A stretch of DNA of 62,109 nucleotides from CAZKXX01 sp964556705 (GTDB taxonomy: Bacteria > Acidobacteriota > Terriglobia > UBA7540): assembly GCA_964556705.1 (NCBI GenBank), contig CAZKXX010000007.1:1-62109 (forward strand). The letters run 5' to 3'. Positions 53,251 through 61,476 of the stretch are shown in pieces. How positions within the stretch are numbered: position 1 is the first letter of the stretch; each line of letters starts with the position of its first letter. Below the pieces are notes generated by a model. The model saw only the letters and a program-made list of their open reading frames with translations. It was not told the DNA's origin and ran no database searches. A program made the translations under genes and the position numbers.

Positions 53251-53555
53251 GGAGAATCCTCCTTTAAAGTCCGCTGGTCCGAAGACCTTCGTTCAAAGCC
53301 GATGACCGCTCAAGCCGCGCTTGCAGACCGCCGCCGAGCTGCGACTGGCTCACCCGGTCGCGGTTCTGCCCGGAATCTCTCTAGTTCACTTGAGCCCGAC
53401 ACCGCAGATTGTACGGACATTTTGACGCTAAAAGCAAGCCGCAGGTTGTAGCTCTGTTGAACCCTGGAAGGACGGCCCTTCTCCAGCCACTCGGCCTGCA
53501 ACCCAGTCTTCTGCGAACCGGCAGGCCTGCTTCGACCGCCTTCCAAGTCGCCGGA
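53251..53555. other. Intergenic region
   Basis: About 305 bases without a believable gene. On the minus strand TACAAT (53408-53413) could be the -10 of the 52933 gene, with no clear -35. Nothing else stands out. Confidence 0.4.
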
Positions 53556-54518
53556 CTATCGCTTGGAGGTTTTCTTTGCCTGGCTGGCGGGTTCCCGGAG
53601 GAAAGAGTCGAAAACCATTCTCAGCCATCTCACGACGCCATCTTGGTTGTCTTCAAGCACTTCCGGTATGGGCCGGTGGCGAAAGTCCTTTCCGATGCCC
53701 GTCTTAACGGCCAGAACGGCAAAGCCTCGGCGGCTGCTCCAGAGCAGTCGTCCCTCGGGGTCGCGAAGGCGAAGAACGGCCGTAGCTGCCGGCACGTGGC
53801 CTTCCAAAGGAATCAAGGCAAGGAGAGACAGTGCGCGCATGGTCTTGCCGGCGATGGGCTCGCTGGCGCCGTCCCAGTTGGCAATGTCGCGCACCGTGGG
53901 AGCCTTGGTCTGGATGAGGTCCAGTTCCAGCACGGCGTCCACACGCGTCTCCTCGGCGACGCGGCGCACCACATCAAGCTTGGCCTCCTTAAACCGGGCC
54001 ATATCCACTTCCCCCGTATCGGGATTGATAAAGTCCAGCATCGAATCGGGAACTTTGGTGCGGCTGCGAATCTCGCGCGCCAGGATCCAGGGCGCCACGT
54101 ACCAGCCCGTCTGTTCCTCCAGGAACGAAGAGAGGACGTCGAAGAATCCTTCCGCATCGGGGACTTCGGACTGGGGCAGGAGGATGATCTTCTTGATCCC
54201 GGTGCGGAGTTGGTTCACAGGAACAAAAGCGTTCTCGAGCGGCGGCTCAAAGTAATGGACTTCGTTTCGCCCGTCCCTCGAAACGTACCAGAGCGTCACG
54301 CGCGAGCCGACGGCGACCTGTTCGACATAGTTTTGTTCCGCGTCAATGCGCACCTCACCGCCCTTCTTAGGCACGACGGTCAGGTGGGCCGGGCCAACGT
54401 CACTGACGACCCCTTCCAGCTTGACGGGTTTCGGCTCCTTCGGCGGCGGCGCGGCGGCCAAGCCTGCGCCCGCGGTGAGAATCGCCAGCGCCAGGAATCC
54501 CCGCACAGCACGAGCCAT
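53556..54518 (-). CDS. Secreted protein of unknown function with N-terminal beta domain
   Basis: About 320 residues. Signal peptide (GFLALAILTAGAGLAAA), a small OB-like domain (VKLEGVVSDVGPAHLTVVPK ... VGSRVTLWYV), then an alpha/beta domain with VDAVLELDLIQTKAPTV and AATAVLRLRDPEGRLLWSSRRG. The last part recalls GNA1162/CsgG-type periplasmic proteins that help assemble envelope complexes, but the likeness is weak. The ATG at 54518 is preferred over an upstream TTG. Confidence 0.7.
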   Translation of the reverse strand: MARAVRGFLALAILTAGAGLAAAPPPKEPKPVKLEGVVSDVGPAHLTVVPKKGGEVRIDAEQNYVEQVAVGSRVTLWYVSRDGRNEVHYFEPPLENAFVPVNQLRTGIKKIILLPQSEVPDAEGFFDVLSSFLEEQTGWYVAPWILAREIRSRTKVPDSMLDFINPDTGEVDMARFKEAKLDVVRRVAEETRVDAVLELDLIQTKAPTVRDIANWDGASEPIAGKTMRALSLLALIPLEGHVPAATAVLRLRDPEGRLLWSSRRGFAVLAVKTGIGKDFRHRPIPEVLEDNQDGVVRWLRMVFDSFLREPASQAKKTSKR

Positions 54519-54740
54519 CTTGAACACATCCCTGTTCAAAGGTCACCCTCGGGACGGACGCGCCCGCCCCTCCTGTCGCCTTCCTTGGCGGTCGCGGGAC
54601 TTCCTATTCTACGTCGCCGGGGCTGAGGGCAACAAGGTTGCGTCCCGCAAATTCGCTCGTCATCCAGAGTCCGTGCGGGCCGTGAGCTGCCGGAATCTGC
54701 TCCACGAGGCAGGCGCCTGGGCCCGCGCCTCACGGCGACT

Positions 54741-55268
54741 TTACTTCAGCTCCAGCCACTCCCGACCCAGGTAAAGTTTGGCCGGCTGGCCCGCCGCCAG
54801 AACCACTTGAAGGGGTCTCGGACGACTGATGGCGTCGTCCCGCTTTGTCGCGCACGAGGCCACGTCCTTGCCCGCCTGGTCGTAAAGGCGGAAGGTGGCG
54901 GCTTCGCCCGCGGCCTTCGGCTTCACCAAGCCGAAGCCGTAGCTGCCCACGGCCAGCTTCTGGCCGCAGACCGTGGCGCCGCCCTCGACGATCATCATGC
55001 CGATGTACTTCTCCTGAATCTGGGAGCTGTATCCGGTGGTGTCGATCAGCGAAACGAGCAAGCGCGCGCCGGTCGGAGTTTTCAGTAGCGCGGCGTTGCG
55101 CTTCTGCGTGGGGATGGCGTTGCCTTCCAGATAAAAATCGCGCGGCAGCGCCGAGTCAAACGTCTTGCCGGTCAACTGTTCGTAGGCTTCCTGTCCGTGC
55201 ACAAAAGCGGGAGCAAGAGCCAGACCGGCGAAAAACACGGGAACGAGAATTGCCAGAACGCGTTTCAT
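54741..55268 (-). CDS. Secreted protein of unknown function
   Basis: 175 residues with a signal peptide (LAILVPVFFAGLALAPAFVHG). The mature protein is beta-rich (YIGMMIVEGGATVCGQKLAVGSYGFGL; LQVVLAAGQPAKLYLGREWLEL) with two Cys that could pair. No family is recognised; the G-x-Y-x-F-G block suggests an acidobacterial DUF2911-like fold, which is a guess. Confidence 0.7.
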   Translation of the reverse strand: MKRVLAILVPVFFAGLALAPAFVHGQEAYEQLTGKTFDSALPRDFYLEGNAIPTQKRNAALLKTPTGARLLVSLIDTTGYSSQIQEKYIGMMIVEGGATVCGQKLAVGSYGFGLVKPKAAGEAATFRLYDQAGKDVASCATKRDDAISRPRPLQVVLAAGQPAKLYLGREWLELK

Positions 55269-55372
55269 GGTGAACCTCAGTTCGGCGGACGGTGCCGGAA
55301 TCTGCGAGGGCTTTCGGCACCCGCTATTGTAGCGCGGGTCAGCCGTGCAACGGGCCGCTTTCTGCGCCGGGG

Positions 55373-55750
55373 CTACGGTGCCGGAAACGCCATCGCGGTC
55401 ATCAGCGCCAGGGCCGGCTGGGTCGAATCGAGCCGGGTGTGCTGGACGATAATCGGCACGTTCGATTTCACGGCAAGCGCGAAGGGAACGCCCCGCGGGA
55501 TCTTTTCTCCGCGAGCGTTTCGCAGATGGTTGATTCGGATGTGCCTCGTCCGGCGCGGCGGGCAGACCGCTTCAAAACCCTCCAGCGGTTCCCGGTCTTC
55601 GAAGTGCGCCGTGAGTTTCACCGTCGCCGCGCGCCTCCCGACATTCAGCACGCAGGTGGACTCGTGGCTCTCCAAGCCTCCCGTGCTCTTTTCGGGGAGG
55701 TAGGCGTCAGGAATGAACCATTGTCTCGCACCGGGTGTTCGCTTGGCCAT
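55373..55750 (-). CDS. Sensory rhodopsin transducer (ASRT) family protein
   Basis: 125 residues matching the Anabaena sensory rhodopsin transducer family: WFIPDAYLP, then SHESTCVLNVGRRAATVKLT, PRRTRHIRINHLRN, and VPIIVQHTRLDSTQPALALMT, whose IVQHTRLDS is the family hallmark. ASRT is a small tetrameric beta protein that couples a photoreceptor to downstream targets and may bind sugars or DNA. No rhodopsin gene is in the window. GGAGG lies 5 nt before the ATG. Confidence 0.88.
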   Translation of the reverse strand: MAKRTPGARQWFIPDAYLPEKSTGGLESHESTCVLNVGRRAATVKLTAHFEDREPLEGFEAVCPPRRTRHIRINHLRNARGEKIPRGVPFALAVKSNVPIIVQHTRLDSTQPALALMTAMAFPAP

Positions 55751-55789
55751 GAAACCTCCACAATCACCTCGCGCTCCCTGCCGGCAGGG

Positions 55790-56500
55790 CTAAGGCAGGT
55801 CAATCAGCAGGAATTCAGCGGCCTCTCGCGCCCCAAACTCCAGACCCTTTTCTTCAGAAATCTTCGCGTAGTCGCCTGCGTTCATTTCCTTTCCGTTTGC
55901 CCTCAGTCCGCCCTCAATGACGAACAGATACGCCCGCCGCCCCGCGCCGAGCGCGTGAGTGAGCGCCTGCCCCGGCTCGAGCGACGCAAGGTAGAACGTC
56001 GCGTCCTGGTGGATGCGAACGACGTCGTTCGACTCCGCGACCCGCGGCTCGCCAGAAGCCACCGCCAGCAGCTTTCCCCGCTTGCCCTCCGGCTGAAAAG
56101 CTTTCTGCTCGTAGGAAGGTTTCAGTCCCCGCACGGCGGGCAGCAGCCAGACCTGGAGCAGGTGCACGGGCTCGGTCTGCGAGGCGTTGAATTCCGAGTG
56201 GCTGATGCCCGTCCCCGCGCTCATGCGCTGCACCTCGCCCGGAGAAATAATGCCGTGCCCGCCCGTGCTGTCGCGGTGCTCGAGGCGGCCTGCGAGCGGC
56301 ATGGTCACAATCTCCATCTCGCGGTGCGAGTGCGTGGGAAATCCTCCGCCGGGCTGGACGACGTCATCATTAAAGACGCGCAGCGGCCCGAAGGAGACGT
56401 TGTTCGGGTCGTAGTAGTGGTCGAAAGAAAAGTGCCAGTAGGTCGAGAGCCAGTCGGTTTCGAAATGATACCGCTGGTCAGAGCGCACAACGTCCAGCAT
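55790..56500 (-). CDS. Pirin-family cupin (YhhW-like)
   Basis: 236 residues, bicupin pirin. THSHREMEIVTMPLAGRLEHRDS and ISHSEFNASQTEPVHLLQVWLLP carry the metal ligands (His, His, His, Glu) of the N-terminal cupin. Pirins include quercetin dioxygenases and redox regulators. GAGGAG lies 6 nt before the ATG at 56500. It starts an apparent two-gene run with the ASRT-like gene. Confidence 0.92.
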   Translation of the reverse strand: MLDVVRSDQRYHFETDWLSTYWHFSFDHYYDPNNVSFGPLRVFNDDVVQPGGGFPTHSHREMEIVTMPLAGRLEHRDSTGGHGIISPGEVQRMSAGTGISHSEFNASQTEPVHLLQVWLLPAVRGLKPSYEQKAFQPEGKRGKLLAVASGEPRVAESNDVVRIHQDATFYLASLEPGQALTHALGAGRRAYLFVIEGGLRANGKEMNAGDYAKISEEKGLEFGAREAAEFLLIDLP

Positions 56501-56683
56501 CGCGGACTCCTCTTGCACGGGACAGAGCGGTCGAAGGCGTCAGGCCCTGCCCGGCCGTCCCATTGTCCGTCGGCGGGGCCGTTCGAGCAAGCGGGTCGCG
56601 AACGGGCTCGCCTCCCGGCCCCCGCCTGTGTACAATGTGAATTCCGGCATATCGCACAATTTCAATCTCGACTGAGGTGAAGC

Positions 56684-57331
56684 ATGGTTCGACGTTCCCT
56701 GCTGCTCGCGGCGCTGGCGATGCTCGTCGCGCTACCCGCCCGGGCGGACCATCACGAGTGGAAGCCATTGTTCAACGGCAAGGATTTGACGGGCTGGAAA
56801 CACGTGGGCCCGGGAGGATTTATCGTTGAAGACGGGGCGCTCAAGACCCAGGGCGGCATGGGGCTGCTCTTCTACGAAGGCCGGAAGTTCGGCGATTGCG
56901 TCATTCGCGTCGTCTGGAAAGTGGCGACGCCGACCTCGAACGGCGGCGTTTTCATCCGCATCCCCGTCAAACCGCGCGAGGAATGGATGCCCGTCCATTA
57001 CGGCTACGAGGTGCAGATTGACAACTCGATGGACGACTGGCACTACACCGGCGTCCTCTATTCGCTGACCAAGGCGATGGCCAAGCCCGGCAAAGGTCCG
57101 GGCGAGTGGAACACCACCGAGATTACGCTCGACGGCGACCGCACCATCGTTCACGTGAATGGCGTGAAAGTGACGGATTACGTCGAAGGCCAGGAAGTGC
57201 CCGAGCGCACCAAGGACTACGAACCGGCGCGCGGCCGCCGGCCCGATTACGGCTACATCGGCCTGCAAAACCACAGCGATAAAGACATCGTTTACTACAA
57301 GGAAGTCTCGTTCAAGCCGCTGAAGAAGTGA
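56684..57331 (+). CDS. DUF1080 secreted protein (3-keto-disaccharide hydrolase fold)
   Basis: 215 residues. Signal peptide (LLAALAMLVALPARA), then the DUF1080 sandwich: KPLFNGKDLTGWKHVG, FGDCVIRVVWKVATPTSNGGVF, GYEVQIDNSMDDWHYTGVLY and GYIGLQNHSDKDIVYYKEVSF. It is a paralogue of the lipoprotein at 17824 but lacks a lipobox. It likely acts on glycosides in the periplasm. Confidence 0.9.
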   Translation: MVRRSLLLAALAMLVALPARADHHEWKPLFNGKDLTGWKHVGPGGFIVEDGALKTQGGMGLLFYEGRKFGDCVIRVVWKVATPTSNGGVFIRIPVKPREEWMPVHYGYEVQIDNSMDDWHYTGVLYSLTKAMAKPGKGPGEWNTTEITLDGDRTIVHVNGVKVTDYVEGQEVPERTKDYEPARGRRPDYGYIGLQNHSDKDIVYYKEVSFKPLKK

Positions 57332-57536
57332 ATCGTGATGCAGCGCGGCCCGGCGGCGGATTCGCGTCCCCGGGCCGCGTCTCTCTCACCACCAAGTCAC
57401 AAAGACACAAAGCCCATAGTGCGCCGTCATGGCGGCGAGGGCTTGTCCTCCGTGAAAGCGGGGGACGGGCATTCAGCGCGGGCAAAACGGGAATTCCCAG
57501 GTGCGCGGGAATGACGCAGCGCGTTCTCACGTAGCG

Positions 57537-57778
57537 TCAGGCGATTCGTGCAGGCCAGATCGCGCGGATGTAAACGTCAGGTCCGTCTGTCCGGTAGTAA
57601 ACGATCCAATTCGCGGCCAGGAACCAGCGGTGGTTGCGGAAACGCCCTTTGGTGCGCGCCGGATACGTCCGCGGGAATTCGGCGACCCGGTCCGTTTTTG
57701 GAGGATGAGTTCGCGTTCCTTCACGGGGAGGTCAGCCAGCAGGTCGCGTGCCGCGTCCGGCCAGAGGACACGGCCCAT
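57537..57778 (-). pseudogene. RelE/ParE-type toxin with a one-base frameshift
   Basis: The start GRVLWPDAARDLLADLPVKERE is normal and its ATG overlaps the antitoxin stop (TGATG). After the five-A run (TTTTT on the plus strand, 57695-57699) the native ending is found in the -1 frame: RVAEFPRTYPARTKGRFRNH, then WIVYYRTDGPDVYIRAIWPARIA. With one more A the gene would read 81 codons end to end. It is either inactive, an assembly error, or uses slippage on the A-run. Confidence 0.82.
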
Positions 57779-58038
57779 CACTTATTCCTTTTGCTCCTTG
57801 CAAACCGCCTTCTGACTTCTTCCTGCGTCGAAACCCGTCCAGCCTTGATGTCGGCGGCAGAACGCTCCATCAGGCGCAGAAATCCGGGGTCTGACTCGAT
57901 CTCATCCAACCGCGATTCGAGCGCTGCATAGAGCTGGATCGCCTCTCGCACCACAAAACTGCGGTTGCCCGCGCGCAAAGCGGCAAGATCTTCAAGCATG
58001 CTCTCAGTTTCCTCGTCGAGGACGAACTGGCGGCGCAT
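57778..58038 (-). CDS. Ribbon-helix-helix-type antitoxin
   Basis: 86 residues: MRRQFVLDEETESMLEDLAA, RAGNRSFVVREAIQLYAAL (RHH core) and a C-terminal toxin-binding tail (STQEEVRRRFARSKRN). It should bind the ParE-like toxin downstream and repress the operon. It stays intact although the toxin frame is broken. Confidence 0.85.
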   Translation of the reverse strand: MRRQFVLDEETESMLEDLAALRAGNRSFVVREAIQLYAALESRLDEIESDPGFLRLMERSAADIKAGRVSTQEEVRRRFARSKRNK

Positions 58039-58149
58039 GCGTCCTCCTCTCTCGGCACCTTCCCGCTGTTATATTTGCGCTGCACTCGCTTGTCAGCATT
58101 AATCATGAGTGTTCAGGAATGGTTCACGAATCAGAGTCGAGGCGCGGAA

Positions 58150-59388
58150 TCAATACACCACCACATCCCCTTCCCGCAGGCCGTCGAGGATTTCGATGTG
58201 CAGGCCGTCGTGCGCGCCGGTGCGGACGGCCTGCGGGCGGATGCCGCCCGCCGACTTCACGCGCACCGTGGCGGCGCCGTCGGCGACGTGAACGGCGCGG
58301 CGGGGAATAATCAGGACGTTCGTCCGGCGTTCGAGCGGGACTTCGACGTCCACGCGCAATCCGACGCGCAGCGGCGCTCCGGGGTCCAGCCGGACGAACG
58401 TCTCGAGAATCTCGACGTCCACTTTTTCCGTGGGATTGTCGGTCTGAATCTTCTTGCGTCCCAGGCCGCCGCTGATGCGGACGACCTCGCCGGTGAAGAC
58501 CCGACCGGGGAAGGCGTCGCAGCGGATTTCAGCGCGCTGGCCGACTGCAACCTTGCCGATATCGGTCTCATCCACTTCGGCGCGCACCATGAGCTGCGAA
58601 GTGTCGGCCACCGTCACGATGGGCTGGTAGAGCGACTCGTAGCTGATGGACTCGCCGGGATTCATGAAGCGCTTGACGACGATTCCGTCCACGGGTGAGC
58701 GGACGAAGGTGTTGTCGTAATAGTCTTCGGCCTGGGCCAGGCGGGCTCGGGCCATGGCGACTTCGGCGCGCGCGGCGGCCACATCTTCCGGACGCGGCGG
58801 GGCGATGATGAGCGCGTGGCGCTGCTTGGCCGTTTCGAATTTCGCCTCCGCTATCTTGAAGTCGCGCTCCGCGGCGTCGAGTGCCGCCTGCGAAACGATG
58901 CCACCCTCTTCGAACAAGCGGCTGCGCCGGTTGTATTCGAGCCGCGCGTTTTCGAGCAACGCTTCGGCCTCCTCCATCTCGGCGCGGGCCGCGGCGCGCT
59001 CCTCCGGGCGCGCGCCGTTCAGCAGGCGTTCGAGCGCGGCTTCGGCGGCGCCCAGGGCGGCGCGAGCTTCTTCCACGCGCGCCCGCGCGTCGTTGTTCTC
59101 GAGCACCGCTACGATCTGGCCCGCCTTGACCGGATCGCCGTCCGCCACGCGAACTTCCAGAATCCGTCCGAAGGTGCGCGCGGCCAGCTTGATTTCCTGC
59201 GAGGTCGCGCCTTCCACGCGCCCGCGCGCCGCGAAACGCCGCTCGATGTTTCCGTAGCGCGCGCGGAACTCGTGCGTGGAACTGCCGGCGTTCTTCCGCA
59301 TCTCGGAAAGCACCACGAGCAGCAGAGGAACGAAGAGGAGCAGCGCGATTCCCGCAAAAACGTAGAGGTTCTTCCTGGGCGCGAGCAT
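58150..59388 (-). CDS. Periplasmic adaptor (HlyD/DevB-type) of an ABC exporter
   Basis: 412 residues: one N-terminal membrane helix (YVFAGIALLLFVPLLLVVL), split lipoyl domain (GRILEVRVADGDPVKAGQIVAVLE), a long alpha-hairpin coiled coil (about 100-215), NTFVRSPVDGIVVKRFMNPGE, then beta-barrel and membrane-proximal parts. It should link the inner-membrane ABC pair to an outer-membrane channel. The gene lies 5 bp after the ATPase stop. Confidence 0.92.
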   Translation of the reverse strand: MLAPRKNLYVFAGIALLLFVPLLLVVLSEMRKNAGSSTHEFRARYGNIERRFAARGRVEGATSQEIKLAARTFGRILEVRVADGDPVKAGQIVAVLENNDARARVEEARAALGAAEAALERLLNGARPEERAAARAEMEEAEALLENARLEYNRRSRLFEEGGIVSQAALDAAERDFKIAEAKFETAKQRHALIIAPPRPEDVAAARAEVAMARARLAQAEDYYDNTFVRSPVDGIVVKRFMNPGESISYESLYQPIVTVADTSQLMVRAEVDETDIGKVAVGQRAEIRCDAFPGRVFTGEVVRISGGLGRKKIQTDNPTEKVDVEILETFVRLDPGAPLRVGLRVDVEVPLERRTNVLIIPRRAVHVADGAATVRVKSAGGIRPQAVRTGAHDGLHIEILDGLREGDVVVY

Positions 59389-59393
59389 GAGCT

Positions 59394-60080
59394 TCAGTCC
59401 TTCAAATGGCCGTCTTCCATCGTGAAGATGCGGTCGGCGAGATCCAGAATCCGGTTGTCGTGGCTGACCATGAAGACCAGGCGTCCTTCGCGGGTCGAAA
59501 GGTCTTTCAGCAGTTCGACGATCATGCGGCCGGTCTTCGAATCGAGCTGCCCGGTGGGCTCGTCGGCGAACAGGATGGGCGGATTCGCCGCCAGCGCGCG
59601 CGCCACGGCCACGCGCTGTTTCTCGCCGCCGCTCAGGTCTTCGGGCAGATGGTCGAGCCGGTGTTCGAGCCCCACCTGGGTCAGAAGCCGCCGGGCTTCT
59701 TCGGTCGCCGCCGCGCCGCGCATCCCTTTCAGGTTCAGCGTCGCCTCCACGTTTTCAAGCGCCGTGAGCGCCGGAAACAGGTTGAAGCCCTGAAAGATGA
59801 ACCCGATTCGCTCCCGGCGCACGCGCGGCAGTTCCGATTCGTCGAGCGCGCTCACTTCCTCGTCGAAGATGTGGACGGAGCCGGAGGTCGGCCGCAGCAG
59901 GCAGCCCATCAGCATCAAGAGCGTCGTCTTGCCGCTGCCCGACGGTCCCATGAGGATGTAGAACTTGCCCGGCTCGAGCTGGAGCGAAAGGTCTTCCACC
60001 GCGTGCACGGCGGATTCTCCTTCGCCGTAAGTCTTGCTCGCGCGTTCGAGCCGGATGATGGTGTCGGTGGCGACTTGCAT
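59394..60080 (-). CDS. DevA/LolD-like ABC exporter ATPase
   Basis: 228 residues: Walker A GPSGSGKTT, Q-loop FQGFNLFPALT, signature LSGGEKQRVAVARAL, Walker B ILFADEPTG, switch HDNR in MVSHDNRI. The order permease-ATPase-adaptor is that of DevBCA-type exporters, which move glycolipids or other envelope compounds. The ATG at 60080 gives the family N-terminus. Confidence 0.93.
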   Translation of the reverse strand: MQVATDTIIRLERASKTYGEGESAVHAVEDLSLQLEPGKFYILMGPSGSGKTTLLMLMGCLLRPTSGSVHIFDEEVSALDESELPRVRRERIGFIFQGFNLFPALTALENVEATLNLKGMRGAAATEEARRLLTQVGLEHRLDHLPEDLSGGEKQRVAVARALAANPPILFADEPTGQLDSKTGRMIVELLKDLSTREGRLVFMVSHDNRILDLADRIFTMEDGHLKD

Positions 60081-60259
60081 CGAAGCTCTCAATGGCCGGC
60101 GATCAGCTCTCGGCATTCAGCCGTCAGCTCGAAATCGTCGGTCGCGGGTTGCTGGTTGTCGGTTGTTTTCCCATCGATGGGCCCCTCCGCTTTTCGATCT
60201 TCCCTGCCTCAATTTCCAACTTCAGGCTTCCCGCCTTGCTGCGCCCAACCCGCGACCCA

Positions 60260-61387
60260 CTAGCTCTTGAACACCAGCGCCGGGTCAATCTTCGTCACTT
60301 TGTAGATCGAAAGGATGGAAGACCCGAGGCACATCAGCAGCGTGACCAGAAAGACTCCGATGAGCACCGGCCAGGGCAGCAGCACCTCGAGCTTCCCTTT
60401 CTTCATGAGCTGGATGACGAAGAAGCTGACGGACATCCCCACGCCGAAGCCGATGACGGAATTGATCACCGCCTGCTCGATGATGATCTTGTAGAGGTCC
60501 CAGTTGGAAGCGCCGATGGCCTTGAGCGTTCCGAACTCCTTCAAATGCTCGGTGGTCGAGGCGTAGATGGTGTTGCCGACGATGATGGTGCCGATGACGA
60601 GGCCCATCAGCGCCGTCACCAGCAGCGCCACGCCCGCCCCCGTGTTGATCATCCAATAGCTGCGCGTCTTGCGGCTGAATTCCGCCGACGTGTAAACGTC
60701 CACGTCCTGGATCGTCTCCCGCAGCAGGCGCTGCACGCTCGCGACGTCGTAACCCGGGCCAACCTTCACGAGCACATAGGTCACATCGCCGGGACGGAAG
60801 CCCAGCGAAAGGTTTTGGGCGTTTTTGAAGGAAGTGAACAGATACGCGCTCTGGATGAACGATTTGGCGCCGCGCGTGATCCCCGCCACGCGCACGCGGC
60901 GATTGTTGACTTCCGTCTCAGCGCCCACGGGCAGGTCCCCGAGGCGGTTGCTCTCCGCTTCGTCGTAGAAGACCTGGTTGAAATACTTCACGTCCTGAAC
61001 GTTGCCCTGGCGGACCTCCCACGGCCCCCCGACCATCGTCTCGGGGTTAAAGCCCACCAGCTGCACGTTTTCCCGGCTGCCTTCGGGCGTCTTCCAGTAG
61101 CCCCAGGCCAGAAGATACTTCTCCGCCCACTGGACGCCCGGCACGCGGCGCGCCTGGTACATCTTCTTCTCGCTGAAGGGGCGGCCGAAGTCGAAGTTTT
61201 CCAGTTTTTTCGAGGTGATCCAGATGTCGGCCTCGGTGTTGTCAATGAGCACGCTGGAGTTGGTGAGAAATTTGAGAAAGACGCCGACCTGGATGGTGAT
61301 CAGCACCACGGCAAACTGGATGCCCGCCAGCGCCACGGCGAAGCGCACGCGATCGTGAAACAGGTTCTTGCGCGCGATGGAAACCAC
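60260..61387 (-). CDS. DevC/MacB-like ABC exporter permease
   Basis: 375 residues: N-terminal helix (FAVALAGIQFAVVLITIQVG), a large periplasmic domain and three C-terminal helices, with TTEHLKEFGTLKAIGASNWDLYKI as the cytoplasmic coupling loop. FxDRVRFAVALAGIQFAV is a DevC-type start. It should be cotranscribed with the ATPase and adaptor genes, though a 179-bp gap with CAGCTCTCGGCATTCAGCCG word repeats intervenes. Confidence 0.92.
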   Translation of the reverse strand: MVSIARKNLFHDRVRFAVALAGIQFAVVLITIQVGVFLKFLTNSSVLIDNTEADIWITSKKLENFDFGRPFSEKKMYQARRVPGVQWAEKYLLAWGYWKTPEGSRENVQLVGFNPETMVGGPWEVRQGNVQDVKYFNQVFYDEAESNRLGDLPVGAETEVNNRRVRVAGITRGAKSFIQSAYLFTSFKNAQNLSLGFRPGDVTYVLVKVGPGYDVASVQRLLRETIQDVDVYTSAEFSRKTRSYWMINTGAGVALLVTALMGLVIGTIIVGNTIYASTTEHLKEFGTLKAIGASNWDLYKIIIEQAVINSVIGFGVGMSVSFFVIQLMKKGKLEVLLPWPVLIGVFLVTLLMCLGSSILSIYKVTKIDPALVFKS

Positions 61388-61476
61388 GGCCGCACGACCT
61401 CAAAGCTTTTTATTCTATCACGCAGTCTCCGCCGGACGGCCGGCGGGAGGGGAAGGGTCCGGCCGCGGGTCGAGGC

